The notes under the pieces: model-generated
What the model was told of the DNA's origin: nothing
Database searches by the model: none
What the model saw: the letters and a program-made list of their open reading frames with translations, nothing else
Source: DASWUZ01 sp036401395
GTDB lineage: Bacteria > Acidobacteriota > Terriglobia > Terriglobales > Acidobacteriaceae
Direction of reading: 5' to 3'
NCBI GenBank assembly: GCA_036401395.1
Contig: DASWUZ010000230.1
Location: forward strand, 1-14,049
DNA: 14,049 nucleotides
Shown: positions 1 through 7,286 of the stretch, in pieces
Layout of the letters: each line of letters begins with the position of its first letter
Position numbering within the stretch: position 1 is the stretch's first letter
Translations under genes and position numbers: made by a program

Positions 1-725
1 ATCAGGTTTGTAGTGTTTGCCGTAATGACGTTGCCGGGGTCCACCAGTCTCAGGCCGACCCGTCCATCTATTGGAGACGTGATGTGGCAGTAGGTGACGT
101 TGAGCAGGGCCGCGTCAATGTTCGCCTGGTCTGACTTGATCGCACCCTCAAACTGGCCCAGGTTCGCAGCGTAGGTGTCTAGCTGCTCCTTTGACGTGAC
201 CCCTTCACTGTAGAGCGCCTTGTAGCGGTTGTACTCCGCCTGATTGTCGTTGAGCTGTGCCTGGTCCCGCGCCAGTTGACCGCGTGCCTGGTCGACGATG
301 GCCTGGTAGGGCCGCGGGTCGATGGTCATGAGCTCTTCGCCTTTCTTCACCTCCTGGCCTTCCTTGAAATTCACCCGCATCAATTCGCCCGTGACCCGCG
401 CCTTAATAGTCACCGTGTTGTACGGAGTCACGGAGCCAAGGCCGCTCAGATAGATGGGTACAGGCCGCCGCTGCACAATCGCCACCTGCACCGGAATCGG
501 ACGTCCGGCAAGAGCCGCCTGCGCTGCATTCGCCTGTGCTGTCGCCTTGGAACGGGCAGTTGCAACCCGCCAGATGACCAGGGCCAGCGCCACGATAAGC
601 AGTAGTATGACGAGATTGCGGACTAAGTGACTCGATCGGGCCGGACTCGGAGAAGGACCGGGAAGAGTAGCAAATGGCTGGTTTGTGACCGGCCTGACTG
701 GTGGGGTTGCTGGCGCTGAAGACAT
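1..725 (-). CDS. RND efflux periplasmic adaptor (MdtA/HlyD-type membrane fusion protein), C-terminus off window
   Basis: This would be the periplasmic adaptor linking an inner-membrane RND pump to an outer-membrane channel. The minus strand reads through to the left edge, giving 241 residues without a stop. Visible in order: a proline-rich cytoplasmic N-terminus (about 1-33), one membrane anchor (about 37-53, rich in L/I/V), an Ala-rich stretch, then the first half of a biotinyl-lipoyl fold with the typical GSVTPYNTVTIKARVTGEL and KEGQEVKKGE motifs (97-130). A coiled-coil hairpin follows (about 140-205, Q/A/D/N-rich) and then the second lipoyl half with TSPIDGRVG (216-224). This order is characteristic of MdtA-like adaptors. 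The ATG at 725 is chosen because the Pro-rich tail and anchor follow it directly. An in-frame ATG at 854 would add 43 Arg/Gly-rich residues unlike the family, and neither start has a clear Shine-Dalgarno. The beta-barrel and membrane-proximal domains, and presumably the pump gene, lie beyond the left edge. Divergent from the UbiA operon. Confidence 0.9.
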   Translation of the reverse strand, partial: MSSAPATPPVRPVTNQPFATLPGPSPSPARSSHLVRNLVILLLIVALALVIWRVATARSKATAQANAAQAALAGRPIPVQVAIVQRRPVPIYLSGLGSVTPYNTVTIKARVTGELMRVNFKEGQEVKKGEELMTIDPRPYQAIVDQARGQLARDQAQLNDNQAEYNRYKALYSEGVTSKEQLDTYAANLGQFEGAIKSDQANIDAALLNVTYCHITSPIDGRVGLRLVDPGNVITANTTNL

Positions 726-962
726 CGAGTTTGCCCAATCTTTCTTTCGGACCAGTCCACGTCCGCCGTCATCGGACCTGCTCGTGTGGCGCCCCGAAGC
801 CAGTGCGCTCCCCAGGACGCTTCGCCGATGTGCGCCGGAGCCACCGAAGGACATCGGATCAAGATCCAAAACCGATGTTGTACCAGCTTACTGTGACGGA
901 AAGCCAATCATAAAGGTTTCCTGATCGACCACCCCACCCAGTAAGGCTTTTCCGCCCTAATT

Positions 963-994
963 TGGGATGGTTTTAGCGTTCCGGCTGCATCCCA
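963..994. repeat. 7-bp inverted repeat, possible operator
   Basis: TGGGATG at 963-969 is mirrored by CATCCCA at 988-994 across an 18-base spacer, 135 bases before the chosen UbiA start. The arms are perfect, and their centres are about 25 bases apart, which would fit a dimeric regulator on two DNA turns. There is no T-tract, so it is not a terminator. An arm this short can arise by chance. Confidence 0.3.
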
Positions 995-1111
995 TTTGAT
1001 GTCCGGTAGGCATTAGGCCGTAAACTCCAGACAGACCACGACCTGAACTTATGAGAGCAGAACAATTGCGAGTATTATCGCCGGGCCAGGGGTCTGCCAA
1101 CCTCGGCGTCC

Positions 1112-1118
1112 GAGGTGA
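1112..1118 (+). promoter_or_regulatory. Ribosome binding site deciding the HAD-UbiA start
   Basis: GAGGTGA lies 10 bases upstream of the ATG at 1129. The alternative upstream ATG at 1051 has no purine-rich Shine-Dalgarno before it. Codon third positions also become GC-rich only after about 1130. Both observations favour 1129 as the start. Confidence 0.5.
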
Positions 1119-1128
1119 TTTGCCGTCG

Positions 1129-2631
1129 ATGGAGGAACTGCCGATTGGCGAGCTGTCGGGTGATGAGCGTGCGGAGGACAAGTTTCTAAACGACAAGGCC
1201 GTGGGCCGCGCATCGCGAAATGCCGTGCCGCTGTGTGTAGATCTGGATGGAACACTTGTAAAGTCAGATACTTTGTGGGACTCACTGCTTATCCTCGTGC
1301 GCAGCCATCCGTTGAAGCTGCTCCAGCTTCCTCAGTGGCTCATCGGCGGCAAAGCGTCCTTCAAGCGACATGTGGTGTCAAGTGTCGCCCTCGATGTTGC
1401 CTGCCTTCCCTATAACAGCCCCCTGCTTGACTACTTACAGCAGGAGCATCAGGCGGGCCGTTCCATCTATCTCGCCACCGGAGCGGATAAAGCATTGGCC
1501 GAGCGCGTCGCTGACCACCTGCGAATATTCGATGGCGTATTGGCCAGCGATGGTCAAACTAACCTTACCGGATCGAACAAACTCGCCAGCCTTCGAGAGC
1601 GCTTCGGACCTTTTAGTTATGTGGGGAATGCGGGGCCCGACCTGCCTCTGCTGCGGGCCGCAGCTGAGCCCATGGTCGCGAATCCCAACGGCATCTTGCG
1701 CAGCAGGCTGCGAAGCCAGGGGCTTAAGCCAAGCCGTGAATTCATCGACAGAAGGCGAATGCCGGCCGCTATCGCCAAAGCAATCCGCGTGCATCAGTGG
1801 CCAAAGAATTTCCTCGTGTTTCTGCCCGTCCTGCTGGCTCATGGTTTCACTCGCGACCCTTTGCTGCGGAGCCTCCTCGCCTTTGCCTGCTTCAGCGCCT
1901 GTGCTTCAGCCACTTATATCGTCAATGACTTGCTTGATCTCGAAGTTGACCGTCGGCACGCGAGGAAGCGCCGCAGGCCGTTCGCTGCAGGAGATTTATC
2001 GGCCGCGACAGGCATATTGATGGCAGGTGGACTGGCTGCGGCGGCCTTTCTGGGCGCCCAGTGGCTCTCGGCTTCGTTCCTCTTCTGGCTCTGCATTTAC
2101 GCAGTCAGTACGCTCGCTTACTCGCTCTATATCAAGCGCCTCGCGCTGGTCGACGTCCTTGTCCTTTCCGGCCTATATACTTTGCGCGTGCTGGCAGGCG
2201 GCGCAGCAGCCTTGGTCCCAATCTCTCCCTGGCTTGCCGCGTTTGGAATTTTCTTCTTCCTCAGCCTTGCCACGGCTAAGCGCTTCGCCGAGCTTGAGGC
2301 GTTGCGCGTCGCCGGAGCGACACCAAAAAACGGACGCGGATACCTCATCGGCGACCTCGAACAGCTTAGAAGCTTCGGAACCTCCAGCGCCTACGCCTCC
2401 GTGATTGTGTTCAGTTTCTACATCAGCAATCCACAGGTCGCGCAGTTATATCACCACCCCGGCAGGATGTGGCTGATGGCTCCGCTATTGATCTTGTGGC
2501 TCAACCGGGTCTGGCTTCTCGCCTCCAGAGGCCAACTCGACGAAGACCCGCTCATCTTCGCGCTAACCGATCGCGTCAGCCTGCTGCTCGGACTCGTACT
2601 GGTTGGCGTTGCGGCTGCCGCAGCCATCTGA
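1129..2631 (+). CDS. HAD phosphatase-UbiA prenyltransferase fusion (polyprenyl-phosphate phosphoribosyltransferase type)
   Basis: A 500-residue two-domain protein. The N-terminal part (about 33-205) is a HAD-superfamily hydrolase: motif I VDLDGT with D38 and D40, motif II YLATGA, a lysine in GSNKLASL, and motif III GNAGPD (N167, D171). The C-terminal part (about 215-500) is a polytopic UbiA-superfamily domain with HQWPKN (222-227), the metal-binding NDxxDxxxD (N266, D267, D270, D274) followed by KRRRPFAAGDLS, and the second motif YSLYIK...D342...LRVLAGG. These match decaprenyl-phosphate phosphoribosyltransferases (Rv3806c family), which transfer 5-phosphoribose from PRPP to polyprenyl phosphate. 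The fused HAD domain would plausibly remove the 5-phosphate; that role is inferred. First gene of an operon with the DprE1-like and DprE2-like genes, 67 bases before the former. An alternative start at 1051 gives 526 residues. Other UbiA enzymes act on aromatic rings, but the neighbours favour the DPA pathway. Confidence 0.88.
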   Translation: MEELPIGELSGDERAEDKFLNDKAVGRASRNAVPLCVDLDGTLVKSDTLWDSLLILVRSHPLKLLQLPQWLIGGKASFKRHVVSSVALDVACLPYNSPLLDYLQQEHQAGRSIYLATGADKALAERVADHLRIFDGVLASDGQTNLTGSNKLASLRERFGPFSYVGNAGPDLPLLRAAAEPMVANPNGILRSRLRSQGLKPSREFIDRRRMPAAIAKAIRVHQWPKNFLVFLPVLLAHGFTRDPLLRSLLAFACFSACASATYIVNDLLDLEVDRRHARKRRRPFAAGDLSAATGILMAGGLAAAAFLGAQWLSASFLFWLCIYAVSTLAYSLYIKRLALVDVLVLSGLYTLRVLAGGAAALVPISPWLAAFGIFFFLSLATAKRFAELEALRVAGATPKNGRGYLIGDLEQLRSFGTSSAYASVIVFSFYISNPQVAQLYHHPGRMWLMAPLLILWLNRVWLLASRGQLDEDPLIFALTDRVSLLLGLVLVGVAAAAAI

Positions 2632-2668
2632 CTCCGCGCCAACATAACGTCCGCCGCGCCGCAGGCCA

Positions 2669-2692
2669 CTATCATTGGACCCCGCTATCATT
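2669..2692 (+). repeat. Short direct repeat CTATCATT x2
   Basis: CTATCATT occurs at 2669-2676 and 2685-2692, 16 bases apart, immediately before the ATG of the DprE1-like gene. It occupies the place where a Shine-Dalgarno would be expected, and none is obvious. Translation may be coupled to the upstream gene. The repeat may be accidental. Confidence 0.3.
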
Positions 2693-2698
2693 AGATCT

Positions 2699-4057
2699 AT
2701 GAGCACGGCAACGAAACGAAATGAGTCTGGAGTGAAGTCGAAACCTGCACGGCCAAGGTTTGAATCTTGGGGGCGTTACCCGACCCTTCCCGCCGACTTC
2801 GTGCCGCTCAACTGGTCAGGCGACTTTCCCCCTGCAAAGCCATCCGAAACCAAGATGCTCCCGGTCGGCATGGGCCGCAGCTATGGCGACGTGTGCCTGC
2901 TTGAAAATGGAACGCTGCTGGGAGCGCGTGGGCTCGATCGCCTGCTGGCTTTCGAAGCAGAAACAGGCCTGCTGAGGTGCGAGGCTGGCGTGACATTGGC
3001 CGAGGTGCTTGACTTCGCCGTTCCACGCGGCTGGTTTTTGCCCGTCACGCCTGGGACTAAATATGTGACCGTAGGTGGCGCCATCGCCAACGACATTCAC
3101 GGAAAGAATCATCACATTGCCGGCACGTTCGGCTGCCACATCCCGCGCTTTGAACTGGTGCGCTCCGACGGCGTCCGCATGACTTGCTCGGCGCAGGAAA
3201 ATCAGGAGTGGTTTCAAGCCACCATCGGGGGAATGGGCCTCACCGGCCTCATCTCGTGGGCCGAAGTGCAACTGCGGCCGATCGTCTCGCGGTCGATCGA
3301 CTATGACGGCACCAAGTTTGTAGGCATCGATGAGTTCGTCGCGCTTTCAAAGGCCGCCGGTAATGTGGAGTACGCCGTCGCATGGATAGACTGCGTGGCC
3401 CAGGGTCGCAACTTCGCGCGGGGCATCTTTATGCACGGCGACCACTCTGAAACGCCGGGCCCTCTCAAGGCGACGCCTGAGCCGCGTTTGTCGCTGCCTA
3501 TCGACCTGCCGGAGTTCCTGCTCAACCGTGCAACCGTCGGAGCATTTAACACCCTTTACTACAACAAACAGCTAGCCAAACACAAAGATGCGGTCGTCGA
3601 TTACGAGCCTTTCTTTTATCCGCTAGATTTTGTGCAGCATTGGAACCGCGGATATGGCAAAGCCGGCCTGCTACAGTTCCAGTGCGTACTGCCGGCCACG
3701 GCAACCAATGACGGCATCGTTCAAATAATGAAATCGATCACCGCCTCGGGCTTGGCCTCCTTTCTTGCCGTCATCAAGGTTTTCGGAGACGTCCCATCCC
3801 CGGGTCTGATGTCCTTTCCGCAGCCGGGAATCACCCTTGCACTCGATTTTCCCGTTCGCCCCAGCGTCAGTTTCGACCTGCTCTCGCGCCTTGCAAGCAT
3901 CACCCTCGAGTACGGTGGCCGCATGTATCCGGCCAAGGACGCAACCATGACAGCCGCCCAATTTCAGGCCTTCTATCCGCAGTGGCAACAACTGACGCGA
4001 TTCATTGATCCTGCTTTCAGTTCAAGTTTCTGGCAGAGAGTGACGCGGAATGGCTGA
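2699..4057 (+). CDS. dprE1: DprE1-like FAD-dependent decaprenylphosphoryl-ribose 2-oxidase
   Basis: A 452-residue flavoenzyme of the vanillyl-alcohol-oxidase fold, predicted to oxidise the 2-hydroxyl of polyprenyl-phosphoryl-ribose to the keto intermediate. The N-terminal FAD-binding domain shows PVGMGRSYGD and the hallmark VGGAIANDIHGKNHH (H134 within it), then TIGGMGLTGLI. The substrate domain has FYPLD...WNRGYGKAGLLQFQ, close to the WNRAYGPAGFLQYQ of the M. tuberculosis enzyme, and SFPQPGITLALDFPVR. Near the C-terminus MYPAKD carries K413, matching the catalytic Lys418 of the mycobacterial protein. The position of mycobacterial Cys387, the covalent target of benzothiazinones, is Ala381 here (codon 3839-3841). 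The ATG at 2699 is chosen; a TTG at 2675 would add eight residues. The stop overlaps the start of the next gene by 8 bases, indicating coupled translation with its redox partner. The alignment is by eye, but the similarity is extensive. Confidence 0.9.
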   Translation: MSTATKRNESGVKSKPARPRFESWGRYPTLPADFVPLNWSGDFPPAKPSETKMLPVGMGRSYGDVCLLENGTLLGARGLDRLLAFEAETGLLRCEAGVTLAEVLDFAVPRGWFLPVTPGTKYVTVGGAIANDIHGKNHHIAGTFGCHIPRFELVRSDGVRMTCSAQENQEWFQATIGGMGLTGLISWAEVQLRPIVSRSIDYDGTKFVGIDEFVALSKAAGNVEYAVAWIDCVAQGRNFARGIFMHGDHSETPGPLKATPEPRLSLPIDLPEFLLNRATVGAFNTLYYNKQLAKHKDAVVDYEPFFYPLDFVQHWNRGYGKAGLLQFQCVLPATATNDGIVQIMKSITASGLASFLAVIKVFGDVPSPGLMSFPQPGITLALDFPVRPSVSFDLLSRLASITLEYGGRMYPAKDATMTAAQFQAFYPQWQQLTRFIDPAFSSSFWQRVTRNG

Positions 4058-4868
4058 AGCCATGAGCGGCCAATCCGCGGCCTCCGCCGCTGCTCTCCCA
4101 TCCATACTGTCGACCGGGCCACGTGGAGTCCCCTCGCGCGTCCTGGTGCTCGGCGCGACCTCGAGCATCGCCATCGCAACCATGCGGCTGCTCGCGTCCA
4201 CGGGAGCGCGCTTCTTCCTGGTTGCCCGCAATCCGGAGCGGCTTGAAGTTGTCGCCCTCGACCTGCTGACCCGCGGCGCGACCGACGTGAGTTGTGAGAC
4301 GCTCGATCTGAACGAAACGGCGGCACACCCCGCCATGCTGACTGGTGCCGCACAGAGTCTTGGCAGAATCGACCTGGCCCTGATCGCGCATGGTATTCTC
4401 GGCGATCAGGAGGCGGCGCAAAGAGATTACGGCGCCGCACAGGCGGTGCTCCAGACTAATCTGCTCTCCGCCGTCTCCCTTATCACCTGGCTTGCGAACT
4501 ACTTCGAGGCCACCCATCAAGGCACCCTTGCCGTGATCTCCTCCGTCGCCGGAGACCGGGGCCGCAAGAGCAACTACGTCTACGGAACATCGAAAGGCGC
4601 TTTGAATGTCTTCCTCGACGGGGTGCGTAACCGCATCGATCGTAGCGGGGCGCATGTATTGACGATTCGGCCAGGCTTTGTGGCCACCCCCATGACCGCA
4701 GAGCTGCCGCACGGCCCACTGTTCGCCCAGCCTGTACAAATCGGCCGGGGCATATTGAAGGCCATCGAACATCGGCGGGACGTGGTCTACCTCCCAGGAT
4801 TCTGGCGGCTTATTATGCTCCTGATTAGAAACATTCCAGAGCGTATTTTTAAGAAGGTGGACCTCTAA
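4050..4868 (+). CDS. dprE2: DprE2-like SDR, decaprenylphosphoryl-2-keto-erythro-pentose reductase
   Basis: A 272-residue short-chain dehydrogenase. A Rossmann fold begins at about residue 30 with VLVLGATSSIA, the variant glycine motif seen in DprE2 proteins. The central part has ALIAHGILGD (the NAG-like structural motif) and catalytic S165 in VISSVAGDRGR, with Y178xxxK182 in VYGTSKGAL. The C-terminus (FWRLIMLLIRNIPERIFKKV) is hydrophobic and basic, suggesting membrane association near a lipid-linked substrate. By family it would reduce the 2-keto intermediate to polyprenyl-phosphoryl-arabinose with NAD(P)H, completing the epimerisation begun by DprE1. It overlaps the DprE1-like stop by 8 bases; an alternative ATG at 4062 would remove the overlap. 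As an isolated SDR the substrate would be uncertain; the adjacency makes the DprE2 role likely. Confidence 0.87.
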   Translation: MAEAMSGQSAASAAALPSILSTGPRGVPSRVLVLGATSSIAIATMRLLASTGARFFLVARNPERLEVVALDLLTRGATDVSCETLDLNETAAHPAMLTGAAQSLGRIDLALIAHGILGDQEAAQRDYGAAQAVLQTNLLSAVSLITWLANYFEATHQGTLAVISSVAGDRGRKSNYVYGTSKGALNVFLDGVRNRIDRSGAHVLTIRPGFVATPMTAELPHGPLFAQPVQIGRGILKAIEHRRDVVYLPGFWRLIMLLIRNIPERIFKKVDL

Positions 4869-4895
4869 TTCGGGAATCTCTACGCGCTAATTCCC

Positions 4896-4924
4896 TTTAA
4901 TGAACTAGGTTAATCCCCATTAAA
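4896..4924. repeat. AT-rich inverted repeat upstream of the TonB-dependent receptor
   Basis: TTTAATG at 4896-4902 pairs with CATTAAA at 4918-4924 over a 15-base spacer. It lies in the 99-base gap between the DprE2-like gene and the receptor. It is AT-rich with no following T-tract, so it reads more like an operator or part of a promoter for the receptor than a terminator. The 7-bp arms are only suggestive. Confidence 0.3.
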
Positions 4925-4967
4925 TCCTTGGAATAGATTTACCCTCGCATAGGTCGATAAGCCACCT

Positions 4968-7211
4968 ATGCAGGCCACCTTATTGACTCTCTCACTTGTA
5001 TTCCTATTCCTAATTCCAATAGCTGCTACCAGCCAGATTGATTCCGCGCTTATTGCGTCCAGACCGCACGTCACTTCTCGCGTCGGCGTCGGGAACTCCG
5101 CGACGCCCGGTATTCCAGCGGCGCATGCCTCCTTGAAAGAACCTGCAGCATTCCCCGCCGGCCAGTCCGCCTCGCTCCTGACCACCACCGTCCAGGTACG
5201 AACGACCATAAGTCAGGCCGACCAGAATGCGGGACTCACCCAGCACGCGACCGCAGGTGAGATACTTTCGTCCGCTGGAACTTATGGCGATTTCTCGCGC
5301 TATATGCAGTTATTTGCCGGAGTGGTGTCGAACAACGACGAGACTAACAATATGTTCGTGCGCGGCGGCAATCCCATCGAGAACCTCTATATTGTCGACC
5401 GAATCGAGGTCCCCAACATCAACCACATGTCCCTTGAAGGCACCAGCGGCGGTATGGTTTCGATGATCGACACCGCTTCAATAGACAGTGTGGAGTTGCA
5501 GACCGGCGGCTACAGCGCGAAGTATCCGGAGAAGCTGTCGTCGGTCATGGAAATTCGCACTCGCGACCTCAATGGGCAGTCCCGTCACGCAGAGGGAGAT
5601 GTCGGCATCGTCGGCGCGGGCGGCATCTTCCAGACCCGTTTAGGCAGTAACTCCGCCTTGCTCATCAGCGCCCACCGCAGCCTGCTTAACTTGTTTACTA
5701 AAGACATCGGGTTGAACGGCGTTCCCATCTACACCAACGCGATGACTACTCTGTCGACTGACCCAACCAGCAATGACCAAATCAGCGTCTTAAGTTTGAG
5801 CGGGGTTGATTCAATAGATATTCACCCCTGCCCTGGCGATATTGCCGAGACCAGTACAATTGCCACACAGTATTCAGGCTGGAGGACTACCAATGGCATT
5901 CAGTGGCAGCATCTTTACTCGGCTAGGTCGCTCGGGCGCTTGAGTATTTCCGACTCGGAACAACAGCAGCACATTCATCAACAAGATCAGCTATTCGACC
6001 ACAGCAACCCATACACAGAGAACATTAGCTGCGATCACGGTGTTCCATTTGAGGGTGCGCCCGTGTACCTTGAGGGGACCCACGATGGAGTTACTATAGT
6101 TAGCTATGATGTCCAAAGTGATCGAGGTAAGTGGCTCCAGATCAAGGTAGGAGCTACGGGCCGGCTAGTGCGGCCGGACTACTCCGTGGTTCAGCCGGCA
6201 GGGCAGCAGTCCGAGTTGTCCATGGATCCGGCGCGCAGCGATGCTACTTCCTTCTCCCATAACATCATGGTAGACGAGAGTGGGAGTTACTTAGAGTTGA
6301 CTCTGCATCCGGCAACTGCACTTAGCATCTCTATGGGTGGCCGGTTACAGCACTTCTCCTTCGACGACCACACTACTGCCACGCCGAGAGTGAGCGCGGC
6401 TTATAAGCTGTCGACACGTACTTCGGTCCATGCGGCGTTTGGACAATACGCCCAAATGCCGGGTTATATCAATCTGCTGTCTTATCCTGGAAATGGGATG
6501 CTATCGCCTATTCGCGCGACCCATACTCTGTTCGGCGCGGACCTATGGCAGGGTAGCCATGAGAGCGCAAGTATAGAAGCGTACCGCAAGATCTATCGCA
6601 GCTACCCTGTGTCTACGCAGTATCCTTCGCTTTCATTGGCCAGTGTTGTAGATACCCTGGAGCAACAGTTCACCTGGCTACCGCTGGAGAGCACCGGCAA
6701 GGGCGAGACCTGCGGCGTGGAGCTACAGGTCCACAGCAGCCGCAGTCGCGGTACGGTCCTTGGCACCGTTGCGTATGCGCGCGCCAAGTTCGCCGGCTCA
6801 GATGGCGTTGAACGTTCCAGCAACTATGACTACCCTGTGGTCGCCAATCTCGCTGGCACTTATCACGTTGCCCGCAAAATCGAAGGCTCTTTCCGCTATG
6901 GCTACTCCACTGGCAGGCCATATACTCCGTTCCTGATAGGTCCATCCACCGCGCAAGACCGGCCGATCTATGACCTGACTCAAGTCAACGGCCTCAGAGC
7001 GCCCTTCTATAGCCGCCTGGATTTTCAGATCAACAAAGAAATCGACATTGGTGACAAACATGTGATCATCTATGCAGGCTTGGAGAATGCAACTGGCCGC
7101 GATAATTTCCTCGCCATGGCCTGGATGCCCCGCGCCACGGGACGCAATCAGGTCACCCCGATCAGCCAGATGCCCCGCTTCCCAAATTTCGGCATCCGCT
7201 TCCCCTTCTAA
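4968..7211 (+). CDS. TonB-dependent receptor-like outer-membrane protein with plug domain
   Basis: A 747-residue exported protein. Residues 1-22 form a hydrophobic signal-like segment ending AATSQ, unusual because the n-region has no Lys or Arg; the nearest upstream in-frame stop leaves no better start. Residues about 75-200 are a plug domain: NNMFVRGGNPIENLYIVDRI (128-146), then SIDSVELQTGGYSAKYPEKLSSVMEIRTRD. The rest alternates in the manner of a beta-barrel and ends in phenylalanine (FGIRFPF), typical for BAM-assembled barrels. It is shorter than the roughly 1000-residue Oar-like receptors common in Acidobacteria, and I see no N-terminal carboxypeptidase-regulatory domain or clear TonB box. 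Such proteins import or sense a ligand at the outer membrane; the ligand is unknown. It lies 99 bases after the arabinose-donor operon and may or may not be co-transcribed with it. Confidence 0.85.
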   Translation: MQATLLTLSLVFLFLIPIAATSQIDSALIASRPHVTSRVGVGNSATPGIPAAHASLKEPAAFPAGQSASLLTTTVQVRTTISQADQNAGLTQHATAGEILSSAGTYGDFSRYMQLFAGVVSNNDETNNMFVRGGNPIENLYIVDRIEVPNINHMSLEGTSGGMVSMIDTASIDSVELQTGGYSAKYPEKLSSVMEIRTRDLNGQSRHAEGDVGIVGAGGIFQTRLGSNSALLISAHRSLLNLFTKDIGLNGVPIYTNAMTTLSTDPTSNDQISVLSLSGVDSIDIHPCPGDIAETSTIATQYSGWRTTNGIQWQHLYSARSLGRLSISDSEQQQHIHQQDQLFDHSNPYTENISCDHGVPFEGAPVYLEGTHDGVTIVSYDVQSDRGKWLQIKVGATGRLVRPDYSVVQPAGQQSELSMDPARSDATSFSHNIMVDESGSYLELTLHPATALSISMGGRLQHFSFDDHTTATPRVSAAYKLSTRTSVHAAFGQYAQMPGYINLLSYPGNGMLSPIRATHTLFGADLWQGSHESASIEAYRKIYRSYPVSTQYPSLSLASVVDTLEQQFTWLPLESTGKGETCGVELQVHSSRSRGTVLGTVAYARAKFAGSDGVERSSNYDYPVVANLAGTYHVARKIEGSFRYGYSTGRPYTPFLIGPSTAQDRPIYDLTQVNGLRAPFYSRLDFQINKEIDIGDKHVIIYAGLENATGRDNFLAMAWMPRATGRNQVTPISQMPRFPNFGIRFPF

Positions 7212-7286
7212 CCCATCTGTGTCCCGGCGCTGCTTCACTACCAGCGACCCAGGCATCGCTCCCACCGAGATCAACCAGCGAATGCG

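Larger units (their letters stand above)
726..1128. other. Divergent intergenic region between efflux adaptor and UbiA operon
   Basis: No convincing gene is seen in these 403 bases. It must hold promoters for both the leftward adaptor gene and the rightward HAD-UbiA operon, but I see no clean -35/-10 pair. The only ordered element is the inverted repeat TGGGATG/CATCCCA at 963-994. The last part (1051-1128) is open in the UbiA frame, but its first codons mostly end in A, unlike the gene body, so I treat it as leader. Confidence 0.5.

Noticed and set aside
4017..4772. Minus-strand open frame of 251 codons
   Set aside because: It is antisense to the DprE2-like gene, which has a complete SDR motif set and overlaps its operon partner.
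7206..7214. Extra copy of the TTCTAACCC motif at the receptor stop codon
   Set aside because: It overlaps the final codons and stop of the receptor gene and has no inverted partner; likely chance.
7212..7286. Bidirectional terminator between the convergent receptor and transglutaminase genes
   Set aside because: Only a 5-bp CGCTG/CAGCG inverted repeat is visible, with no T-tract on either strand.
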